From assembly GCF_000156335.1 (NCBI RefSeq), contig NZ_DS999214.1:242905-306904 (forward strand): a stretch of 64,000 bases of DNA. Reading direction: 5' to 3'. The notes below the pieces were generated by a model. The model searched no databases, had not been told where the DNA came from, and saw nothing but the letters and a program-made list of their open reading frames with translations. Position numbers and translations under genes: made by a program. Shown here one piece after another: positions 44,416-52,414 of the stretch; the first letter of the stretch is position 1, and each line of letters opens with the position of its first letter. This DNA is from Roseobacter sp. GAI101. GTDB taxonomy: Bacteria; Pseudomonadota; Alphaproteobacteria; Rhodobacterales; Rhodobacteraceae.

Positions 44416-45255
44416 ATGTCCTTGACGATCATTGCCATCATCCTGTCCGCAGCCCTGCTGCACGCGGTGTGGAATGCCATCGTCAAGTCAGCCGTTGACC
44501 GGACGACGACGCTGGGGCTGGTTGCCTTCGGTCATGTCCTTCCCGGTGCCGTCATGGTCGCGGTCCTGCCGCTGCCAAGCGCGGAAAGCTTTGTCTACAT
44601 CGCGCTGTCGACTGTGGTTCATTTCGGCTATTTCTATTTGCTGGGTCGTGCGTACCAACATGGCGATCTTAGCGTCGTATATCCCATTGCCCGCGGCATC
44701 GTGCCCGCGCTGGTGTCGCTATGGGCATGGCTGCTGTTGGGCGAGGTCCTGCCCCCGCCGGTCTGGATCGGCATCGGGCTGATCGTCGCGGGCATCTTGC
44801 TGAGCAGTTGGACGTCGCTGCGCACCGGCGTTGGCAAATCGGCCTTGGTCCTGTCGTTGGCCACCGGCTTTTGCATATCGATTTATTCCTTGGTCGACGG
44901 GATTGGCGTGCGCCTGTCGGGCAATACCCTAAGCTATTGGGCCTGGGGCGCGTTTTTGCACCTGTTCATCGCAGGTTTCGCCGGATGGCTGCGCCGCAGG
45001 ACATTGGTTCAGTTGCCAGTCCGCATCTGGGTTACCGGGATTGCGGGCGGGATGGTGTCGATGACGGCCTATGGCCTTGTGCTTTATGCCAAGAATTTCG
45101 CCCCCTTGGGGGCCGTTTCAGCGCTGCGCGAGACATCCGTCATCTTCGCGACGCTGATCGGTTTTTTTGTCCTCAAGGAAGGAAACTGGCAGCGGCGGTT
45201 GGGGGCCGCCGTGTTGATGACATTCGGGATAGCCGTGATCGGGCGGTACGCCTGA
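44416..45255 (+). CDS. EamA/DMT-family permease
   Basis: A 279-residue protein with about ten hydrophobic helices in two EamA repeats (SAALLHAVWNAIVKSAVDRT at the start; YPIARGIVPALVSLWAWLLL ends repeat one; LGAVSALRETSVIFATLIGF in repeat two). Family members export or import small metabolites. It is 22 bases after the phosphate transporter gene with the same direction, so probably the last operon gene. Substrate unknown. Confidence 0.88.
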   Translation: MSLTIIAIILSAALLHAVWNAIVKSAVDRTTTLGLVAFGHVLPGAVMVAVLPLPSAESFVYIALSTVVHFGYFYLLGRAYQHGDLSVVYPIARGIVPALVSLWAWLLLGEVLPPPVWIGIGLIVAGILLSSWTSLRTGVGKSALVLSLATGFCISIYSLVDGIGVRLSGNTLSYWAWGAFLHLFIAGFAGWLRRRTLVQLPVRIWVTGIAGGMVSMTAYGLVLYAKNFAPLGAVSALRETSVIFATLIGFFVLKEGNWQRRLGAAVLMTFGIAVIGRYA

Positions 45256-45319
45256 CCGGCAAAGGGACTTGGGGCAATCCAATTCGGAGCACCGGAAACA
45301 GAACGCACATGAAGGCTCC

Positions 45320-46738
45320 CTAGGGGACGCGCGCCCAGAATGATGACTTGTGCCGATGCACCTCGCGCAGACGGGCGACATAGGCGTCATGAGACAGAAA
45401 CTTGCCGTAATCCGCAATCTCGGCATCTGCCGCTGCGCAGTCCATCAAATGATCCGCTGCGTGCCCATAGCGGGTTGAACGGCCGTCCCAAAGCGCGTGA
45501 TCAATCATCGCCCGCCAGACCAGAACCGCAGCAAAGGGATGCCTGTTGCGCAATGCCTCGGCAGCCGGGGTCAAAATCTGGTACAGGTCGCCGTCAAGTT
45601 CTGACGCCCGGTCTTGGATCAGGCGTGCGGCGGAAGGCAGGTCAGGCCAATCCAGAAAGAACCGCAGCGCCACTGTCATGTCCGGAAATTGCGCGGCATG
45701 GGCCTTGGCGGCATCTTCGAATTCGATATCATCGAAATCAGGCAGGACCTTCAGGTAGTCCCGCAGGCTATGCACATCCAGCGTTTCGCAGAACACCTCC
45801 CACCGGTGGCTTTGCGCCTCGGCCACCCGGTCCAGCGCCAGCAGATTGGCGATATAGGCGGCATCCCAGTCCGCATCCCGGCCCACCGGATCGGCACCTG
45901 CCAGGACATCAAGCGCGTCTTGAGGGCGCGCGGCACCGGCCAACAGCCCTGCAACCTTTGCCGCGATACGCGGGCGGGTCAAATCCTGGGCGGAATACTG
46001 TGCGATATAGGCGTCGATATCACCTTGGGCGGCTGCGATTTCCTGCAGGCACATTTTGACCAGTCGCGTCTTCTGATCCGCTGCGAAATTCCCGCCTGAA
46101 CTGCGCAAGTCACGCAAGAACTGAAGCGCCGCGTGATCCCTGACCTCTTTCACCGGCGCGCCTTTGTGCAACATCACCAGGGTCTTGAGCTGTTCAAGCC
46201 CCGCATCGCCCAAAGCAGGGGCCAAGAGCCCGATGATCCCGTCAAATTCGCCATACCGGTTGTCGCGCACGGCATCCCAGACGCGCATCGCCAGCGCCTG
46301 CGGGTCAAGCCCGGCCCTTTGCGCGATATCTACAAATCCACTCAGGGCAGTGCGAAAAACATCGCCGACATCGCCCCTGCTGTCATCGACACGCTCGTAG
46401 ACGGACGGGGCAATCTCGATGAACTGCCACAACAACTCGAATGCTTCGGCGGGGGCTTCGGGGGCAATCTTCTCGGTGATCATTTCGGCTTGGGTGGTCA
46501 GGTCCTTGATCAGGGCCTTGCGCTTGCGCCACCCCACAAAGCTTGTGGATCTGCGGATCGACACCAGACGCTTGCGGACATCGCGCGCCAGCTCTTCCGG
46601 GCCAAGGTTATGGCTCAGCTCAAGCCGCAGGCGGCGTTTGATATCGGCGCTGCCGGTGCTGACCTCGATGAGCAGAGCGGCAAGCCGGTGTGCGCCCAAG
46701 GCGGCCAAATTGGCCTGGTTCAGGGTTTTCTTTGACAT
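45320..46738 (-). CDS. DUF6880-type helical protein
   Basis: A 472-residue protein without signal or membrane segments, mostly alpha-helical and Ala/Leu/Asp-rich. It begins MSKKTLNQANLAALGAHRLA and contains SFVGWRKRKALIKDLTTQAE and a late RHPFAAVLVWRAMIDHALWD, the usual DUF6880 features in Rhodobacterales. The repeating helical pairs suggest a TPR/SEL1-like scaffold. Function unknown. It stands alone, convergent with the EamA gene and divergent from the RTX-Hint gene. Confidence 0.8.
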   Translation of the reverse strand: MSKKTLNQANLAALGAHRLAALLIEVSTGSADIKRRLRLELSHNLGPEELARDVRKRLVSIRRSTSFVGWRKRKALIKDLTTQAEMITEKIAPEAPAEAFELLWQFIEIAPSVYERVDDSRGDVGDVFRTALSGFVDIAQRAGLDPQALAMRVWDAVRDNRYGEFDGIIGLLAPALGDAGLEQLKTLVMLHKGAPVKEVRDHAALQFLRDLRSSGGNFAADQKTRLVKMCLQEIAAAQGDIDAYIAQYSAQDLTRPRIAAKVAGLLAGAARPQDALDVLAGADPVGRDADWDAAYIANLLALDRVAEAQSHRWEVFCETLDVHSLRDYLKVLPDFDDIEFEDAAKAHAAQFPDMTVALRFFLDWPDLPSAARLIQDRASELDGDLYQILTPAAEALRNRHPFAAVLVWRAMIDHALWDGRSTRYGHAADHLMDCAAADAEIADYGKFLSHDAYVARLREVHRHKSSFWARVP

Positions 46739-47092
46739 GGTTCATGTTTCGCACCTGACTTGGTCAAAGAAAAGGCCGCTGATGATGAATAGGGCCTGCG
46801 CCCAGCAGATGTGGAATGGGAAAGTCTCTAATCCATTGGTGCGGATTCTCGCTAAGATCCTGCGCCACAATGTTTTTGTTTCTTGCCGCAATCCTACCGC
46901 ATTCGACCAATAATTGAGGTTAACGAAAGCTGAACGCGGGAATCGCTCAAGCTTTCCAAAGGACAAAACGGGCACGAGACCGACGCGTCTGGAAGGTAAC
47001 TGTTGAGGACGCGCAGATGACGAGTTTCAGGGTATTTCAGCGAATGGCTGCGCCAGATCGCTATGTGAAGACCTCTGGGAAGGGGCATTCAA
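46739..47092. other. Divergent gap with a possible leader ORF
   Basis: The 354-base gap holds promoters for the DUF6880 and RTX-Hint genes. A 27-codon frame (47017-47100, MTSFRVFQRMAAPDRYVKTS...) with GAGG 8 bases upstream ends by overlapping the RTX-Hint start (ATG at 47093, TGA at 47098). It could be a leader peptide that couples translation; no family match. Confidence 0.35.
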
Positions 47093-50000
47093 ATGGCTGA
47101 TCGCTATTCCGTATTCTACCTTGGAAATGTCGATTCAATCGACCCGACCGAAGGCAATTCCGTCACCGAAAACGCGGCTTCGCTGCAATCCCAAAGCTTT
47201 GGGTCCTCGGGTGATCCGCTTTATGATAACGTGCAAACGCTGTCGCCGGGATCGACGGGCTATGGCAACAGTTCGGCTGATGCCTACAATTCAAACAACA
47301 GCGCAAACGGGGGCCCTGATACCTTCAGGATCAACGATGGCGCAGATCAGACCTTTGATGCGATCGCGACCTACAATGCGACGATCACCTACGCCAACGG
47401 AATGCCACCGCAAACCGTCGTGGCGATCGTGTTTCAGGACACAAATGGCAACCTCTACCTCGCGCCGGCGTCTTCGAGCAATCCCTCGACCTCTTACCAG
47501 GCCGCGCTTGAAGCAGGTCCAATCCAGTCGATAACCTTCGGGGCACCGGTCTCAACCAACAGCAACATGAGCGGCAGCAGGGTCGCTGCGGAATATGTGC
47601 AGCCTGATGGTTGGTTTGACGGATCTGCCGGGGCGGATGCCTTGAACAGTGGCGATTTTGACAGCGAAGCGGATCAGATCGACGCCTCTGCCAATGCGAT
47701 TGACGGCGGGGCGGGCAACGATACGATCAATGCCGGTGGCGGGGCCGACACGGTGTTTGGTGGCGCGGGCGATGACGTCCTGAATGGTGGTGCCGGTGCC
47801 GATTTGTTGCGCGGGGATTCATCGATCGGGGCGGAAACCAGCTTTTCCTGGGCAAGCCAAGGCATCGGTGATGGCAGCAGCGTAACGGGCGGCCTGACGG
47901 GAACGACCGCGTCTGGCGACATTCGCGTTGCGATGACCGTCGCGCAAGAAGCCAACTTCCAGTCTGCGACCATGGAAACGACGGACCAGTTGTACGATTA
48001 CAACGGTCTGAATGACAGATCGTCCATTTCAGTTTTCGGCGGCGCACCGGGTGCCGACCCCAACACGGCCACGATCTCGATCAACTTTACCGCGCTGAAC
48101 GCGAATGTGTCGAACGAAGTCAGCAAGGTCACCTTTGGGATCTTCGACATCGACCAGGCCAACGGTTTCAACGACGAAATCTTTGTCCGTGCCTATGATG
48201 CCAACAACAACCGGGTGGCCGTCAATCTGACAGCCGGAAATTCGACGACCCTAAGCGTGGATGACGCAACCGGACGCGCGTATTCCACAGGTGCAGGTGT
48301 CGGCAACACGGATTCGATGACCGGCTTTGTCAAAGTCGAAATCGCCGGTCCCGTCGCCCGGATCGAGATCGACTACAACAACCCCAATCCCGGTGACACG
48401 ACACATGCGATGCGCATCGGCGACCTTGCGCTTTCCCCGATCACCACGACCGGCGCGGGCAATGATACGATATCGGGCGGGGCCGGCAACGACACGATCT
48501 TTGGCGAAGCCGGCAACGATTCCCTTTCAGGGGGGGCGGATAACGACAGCATCAGTGGCGGGGCTGGAAACGATACGATCCTCGGCGGCACCGGCAACGA
48601 CACCATGTCCGGCGGTGACGGTGCTGATCTGTTTGTCGCACAGGATGGTTTCGGGACTGATATCGTTATCGGTGGCGAGGGTGGCACGGACAACGACACG
48701 CTGGATTTCAGCGCGCTGACCGGTGCCGTTTCGGTAAACTACACGGGTGCCGAGGCAGGGACCGTCACCAGCGGTGCCAACAGCGTCAGTTTTTCTCAGG
48801 TCGAAAACCTGTTTCTCAGCAATTTCAACGATATTGTTGATGCCACCCGATATGCTGTCTCGCTTGATACCGGGGGGGGCGCTGACACGATTTCGGTCGG
48901 GTCGGGCACCTATGACATCAATGCGGGCGACGGGGATGACCGGATCATCCGCACAGAGGTTACCAATTCAACCGAAGCCGCGTCGGTCATTGACGGGGGC
49001 GCAGGCACCGACACCTATGTGGCAGGCGGCGCTCTTGGCATCAACACGATCAACCTTGCCGCGAACCAGCTTGAATTTCAGGGGGCCAGCCGCGGCAGTC
49101 TGCTGAATTTCGAAAACGTCGAGCTCGACAATATCGACGCCACCGTTGTGGGCAACGATGGCGCGAACGTCATCACCGCGACGGGCGATTTTGCGAACCT
49201 GCTGTCGGGTGGCGGCGGCGATGACCTCATCAGCGCGGGCGGTGGAGATGATACGGTCGATGGCGGCACGGGGAATGACACGCTTGATGGCGGGCTTGGC
49301 AATGACCGACTGACCGGCGGTGCAGGCGATGACGTTTTCATCTATTCAGGCGGCAACGATGTCATTACCGATTTCAACACGGGCAACACCGGCACGCTGG
49401 ATGACGGTGACGCGACGAACAATGATTTCATCGACCTCAGCGACTACTACGGCAATATCTTTGATCTCAAGGCCGACTTGTCGGACAACGGCATATTGGA
49501 TCAGTCCAACTTTGCCACCGTCGACTACACTGGTAAAACGCTCTTCTCTGGCGGATCGCTTGAATTCCTGGGGGCGGGCCCGTCAAGCTTTACGGCAGAG
49601 AACACCGGCGTCGTCTGTTTTGGCAAGGGCACTGCCATTCGCACGCCAAGCGGCGATGTTCTGGTTGAAGACCTGAAGGTTGGCGATCTTGTCACGACGT
49701 TGGACAACGGGCCGCAGCGCATCCGCTGGATCAACAGCCGCAGCTATGGGCCCTCTCAGATGGCGGCTGCAACACACATCCATCCGGTCTTGATCAAGCG
49801 CGGGCTTTTCGGTGCCGGGCGTGATTTGTGGGTATCCCAACAGCACGGCATCCTGCTTGGTCGTGCGGGCGACCAGTTTGCGCGCGCCAAGCATCTGGCC
49901 GAAAGCACAGAGGGCGTTCGTATCGCGCGTGGCAAAAAATCAGTGACCTACATTCACCTGATGTTCGACGCGCATCAGGTTATCTTTGCCGAGAATGTCC

Positions 50001-50338
50001 CATCCGAAAGCTTCTACCCGGGTCCGATGGCCTTGAAGGCCATGACGGCGCAAGACCGCTTTAACTTTTCCTATGTCATGCCAGCGTTTGGCCTGGGTGC
50101 CGTTGAACCCGGCACTGTGGTCAAAGCGTATGGGACGACGGCACGCCCCTTCATCACGCGCAAGAATTTATTGAAGATTGCCGGACCCAACGCGGACGCG
50201 CGGGCAAAGCTGGACTGGTCCAAGATGAAAACGCCGTCACCCGCAACACTTCTGGAAAGCGCGAAGCTGGCGCAAACGCAGGCCGGGCAAAAAAACACAT
50301 GTCGCCGCAGATTTGGGCAACAGGCGATTGCCTGCTAA
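47093..50338 (+). CDS. RTX calcium-binding repeat protein with C-terminal Hint domain
   Basis: A 1081-residue acidic protein. Residues 1-200 are Ser/Asn/Gly-rich with no family match. Three blocks of hemolysin-type GGxGxDxxx nonapeptides follow, near 203-240, 458-515 and 703-755 (GGAGNDTISGGAGNDTIFGE). These form Ca-binding beta-rolls in secreted proteins. From about residue 840 there is a Hint_2 domain: VCFGKGTAIRTPSGDVLVED, LVTTLDNGPQRIRWI, WVSQQHGILLG, HLMFDAHQVIFAENVPSESF. The Cys at its start and the TH-like block suit self-cleavage chemistry, not proven. There is no signal peptide; secretion would be by a type I system, whose genes are not in this window. The end (about 995-1081) is basic. 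Confidence 0.9.
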   Translation: MADRYSVFYLGNVDSIDPTEGNSVTENAASLQSQSFGSSGDPLYDNVQTLSPGSTGYGNSSADAYNSNNSANGGPDTFRINDGADQTFDAIATYNATITYANGMPPQTVVAIVFQDTNGNLYLAPASSSNPSTSYQAALEAGPIQSITFGAPVSTNSNMSGSRVAAEYVQPDGWFDGSAGADALNSGDFDSEADQIDASANAIDGGAGNDTINAGGGADTVFGGAGDDVLNGGAGADLLRGDSSIGAETSFSWASQGIGDGSSVTGGLTGTTASGDIRVAMTVAQEANFQSATMETTDQLYDYNGLNDRSSISVFGGAPGADPNTATISINFTALNANVSNEVSKVTFGIFDIDQANGFNDEIFVRAYDANNNRVAVNLTAGNSTTLSVDDATGRAYSTGAGVGNTDSMTGFVKVEIAGPVARIEIDYNNPNPGDTTHAMRIGDLALSPITTTGAGNDTISGGAGNDTIFGEAGNDSLSGGADNDSISGGAGNDTILGGTGNDTMSGGDGADLFVAQDGFGTDIVIGGEGGTDNDTLDFSALTGAVSVNYTGAEAGTVTSGANSVSFSQVENLFLSNFNDIVDATRYAVSLDTGGGADTISVGSGTYDINAGDGDDRIIRTEVTNSTEAASVIDGGAGTDTYVAGGALGINTINLAANQLEFQGASRGSLLNFENVELDNIDATVVGNDGANVITATGDFANLLSGGGGDDLISAGGGDDTVDGGTGNDTLDGGLGNDRLTGGAGDDVFIYSGGNDVITDFNTGNTGTLDDGDATNNDFIDLSDYYGNIFDLKADLSDNGILDQSNFATVDYTGKTLFSGGSLEFLGAGPSSFTAENTGVVCFGKGTAIRTPSGDVLVEDLKVGDLVTTLDNGPQRIRWINSRSYGPSQMAAATHIHPVLIKRGLFGAGRDLWVSQQHGILLGRAGDQFARAKHLAESTEGVRIARGKKSVTYIHLMFDAHQVIFAENVPSESFYPGPMALKAMTAQDRFNFSYVMPAFGLGAVEPGTVVKAYGTTARPFITRKNLLKIAGPNADARAKLDWSKMKTPSPATLLESAKLAQTQAGQKNTCRRRFGQQAIAC

Positions 50339-50356
50339 AGAATGTCGCTTTCTCTG

Positions 50357-50381
50357 TTGTAACTCCGGGGGTGAGTTGCAA
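50357..50381 (+). promoter_or_regulatory. Hairpin just before the phosphatase start
   Basis: TTGTAACTC pairs with GAGTTGCAA (9 bp, one G-U) around CGGGGGT. It ends 10 bases before the ATG at 50392, and the only purine-rich ribosome-binding-like sequence (GGGGGTGAG) is inside it. No U-run follows on the plus strand, so it is more likely a translation control element than a terminator. Confidence 0.4.
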
Positions 50382-50391
50382 AAAATAACAT

Positions 50392-51183
50392 ATGAATTCT
50401 GTGCCCCCGCTTTCGCTTTTGGTTTTTTCCGATCTGGACGGCACGTTGATCGACCATCAAACCTATAGTGCTGATGCCGCATCGCCTGCACTCGATGCGC
50501 TTGAATCCTGCGGTGCTGGTCTGGTCATGGCCAGCAGCAAGACTGGGCCCGAGATTGCGCGCATCAGGGACGCGCTTGGCTGGTCGGACTGGCCTGCAAT
50601 CGTTGAAAACGGCGCAGGGGTGTTACCCCCGCGGGACATGGGGCAGGGGGATACAGCGCAATATGATCTGTTGCGCGGCCATCTGGACACGGTTCCGCAG
50701 CCTTTACGCATTCTGTTTCGCGGCTTTGGTGACATGACCGAGACCGAAGTGTCCGAGGCGACAGGGCTGTCCATCGACGCTGCCGCCCTTGCCAAAAGCC
50801 GTGCCTTTTCCGAACCCGGTCTGTGGCTGGGGACGGATGCGCAGCGGGCTGCGTTTCTGGACCATCTTGACGGGCGGGGCGTAACTGCGCGCGAGGGGGG
50901 GCGTTTCCTGACGTTATCCTTTGGCCGGACCAAGGCCGACAGAATGGCTGCGCTGATCGAACATTACCGGCCCGATCACACGATCGCCTTGGGCGATGCG
51001 CCCAACGACATTGAGATGCTGGAAGCCGCCGATACCGGCGTGATCGTTGCCAATCCGCACCGCGCGCCTTTGCCATTGCTGCAAGGCGAAGCGACGGGCC
51101 GCATACAGCGCACCGCCCTTGCCGGGCCGCAAGGCTGGAACCAGGCGATCCTGGCGCTACTTGATACCTTGAAGCTGAGTTAG
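50392..51183 (+). CDS. HAD phosphatase, mannosyl/glucosyl-3-phosphoglycerate phosphatase type
   Basis: A 263-residue HAD-IIB phosphatase. The nucleophile motif is FSDLDGTLID (Asp14, Asp16), motif II is VMASSKTGPEI, and the metal motif is ALGDAPNDIEML. The text IVENGAG and the cap region match the MpgP/GpgP group, which removes phosphate from mannosyl- or glucosyl-3-phosphoglycerate to give the compatible solute. The next gene is a matching synthase 10 bases away, so glucosylglycerate is the likely product. No clear Shine-Dalgarno site outside the upstream hairpin. Confidence 0.85.
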   Translation: MNSVPPLSLLVFSDLDGTLIDHQTYSADAASPALDALESCGAGLVMASSKTGPEIARIRDALGWSDWPAIVENGAGVLPPRDMGQGDTAQYDLLRGHLDTVPQPLRILFRGFGDMTETEVSEATGLSIDAAALAKSRAFSEPGLWLGTDAQRAAFLDHLDGRGVTAREGGRFLTLSFGRTKADRMAALIEHYRPDHTIALGDAPNDIEMLEAADTGVIVANPHRAPLPLLQGEATGRIQRTALAGPQGWNQAILALLDTLKLS

Positions 51184-51193
51184 GAACGATTGC

Positions 51194-52414
51194 ATGTCAG
51201 ACTTTCATCAAAACGGTAACATCGCGACGCTGCACAACCTGCGGACCCGGTCGTTGGATGAAATGACGTACGAGCTTGAGACCTTTGCACAGAACCGGAA
51301 AATGGCGTTGATCCTGCCGTGCCTGTATTCAGAGCTTGAAACAGACGCGATGCCCAAAATTCTGGCCGAACTGTCCAAGGTGACCTATCTGCACCGCATC
51401 ATCATCGGTCTCGACCGTGCCGACGAGGCGCAGTTTCGCCACGCCAAAGAGTTTTTCAAAGGGCTGAACCAGAAGCATATCGTGATCTGGAATGACAGCC
51501 CCAGAATGCTGGAACTTGGCGCGCGGCTGGATGCGTTGGGCCTTGCCCCGTCCGAACAAGGCAAGGGCAAGAACGTCTGGACGGCTTTGGGCTATCTCAT
51601 GTCCTGTCAGGACAGCGCGGTGATGGCCCTGCATGATTGCGATATCGTGACCTATACCAATGAACTGCTGGCACGGCTGATCTATCCTGTGGCCAACCCC
51701 AACTTTCCCTATCAGGTGGCCAAAGGCTATTACGCCCGCGTCGGCAGCGACAAGTTGAACGGACGGGTCACGCGGCTTTTGGTCAGCCCGCTGTTGATTG
51801 CCTTGAAAAAGGTCGTCGGCGACCGCGATTATATCGAATATCTCCGCAGTTTCCGGTATCCGCTGTCAGGCGAATTTGCCATGCGCACCGGCATTCTGCC
51901 CGATCTGCGCATCCCGTCCGATTGGGGGCTTGAGATCGGCGTGTTGTCCGAAGCCTGGCGCAATCTGGCCCCCAAGGCCGTTTGCCAGGTCGAGATTTGC
52001 GACAACTACGACCACAAGCACCAGGATCTGTCACCCGAGGACGCCACTGCGGGCCTCAGCCGTATGTCGACCGACATCTGCAAGGCGATCTTTCGCAAGC
52101 TGGCCGCAGACGGCACGATCTTTACCAACAACATCTTCCGCACGCTCAAGGCTACCTATTATCGGACGGCGCTGGATCTGCTTGAGGCGTATCATGCCGA
52201 TGCCATCATGAACGGGCTGACCATTGACCGCCACAAGGAAGAGCAGGCGATTGAACTATTTGCCGAGAACATCATGCGCGCGGGGAATTTCTTTATCGAA
52301 AACCCCCACGAAACACCGTTTATCCCGACATGGAACCGCGTTCACGCGGCTGATCCGGATTTCCTGGCAGACCTGCACGCCGCCGCCGCCGCAGACGAGG
52401 CCGAATTCGTCTAG
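51194..52414 (+). CDS. gpgS: Glycosyltransferase, glucosyl-3-phosphoglycerate synthase type
   Basis: A 406-residue GT-A fold enzyme. Visible marks are ALILPCLYSELETDAMPKIL near the start, GKGKNVWTALGYLM, and the metal-binding ALHDCDIVTY. The acceptor/loop region includes PLSGEFAMRT and IPSDWGLEIGVLSE, which fit the GpgS group that transfers glucose from NDP-glucose to 3-phosphoglycerate. Between an MpgP-type phosphatase and a GH13_18 phosphorylase this gives a coherent glucosylglycerate module. The stop TAG shares bases with the stop of the convergent gene. Confidence 0.82.
   Translation: MSDFHQNGNIATLHNLRTRSLDEMTYELETFAQNRKMALILPCLYSELETDAMPKILAELSKVTYLHRIIIGLDRADEAQFRHAKEFFKGLNQKHIVIWNDSPRMLELGARLDALGLAPSEQGKGKNVWTALGYLMSCQDSAVMALHDCDIVTYTNELLARLIYPVANPNFPYQVAKGYYARVGSDKLNGRVTRLLVSPLLIALKKVVGDRDYIEYLRSFRYPLSGEFAMRTGILPDLRIPSDWGLEIGVLSEAWRNLAPKAVCQVEICDNYDHKHQDLSPEDATAGLSRMSTDICKAIFRKLAADGTIFTNNIFRTLKATYYRTALDLLEAYHADAIMNGLTIDRHKEEQAIELFAENIMRAGNFFIENPHETPFIPTWNRVHAADPDFLADLHAAAAADEAEFV

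Noticed and set aside
47701..49340. Repeated GGxGND-coding DNA as a CRISPR or satellite array
   Set aside because: The repeats are in frame, 27 bases per unit and vary at third positions, which is the coding signature of RTX nonapeptides.
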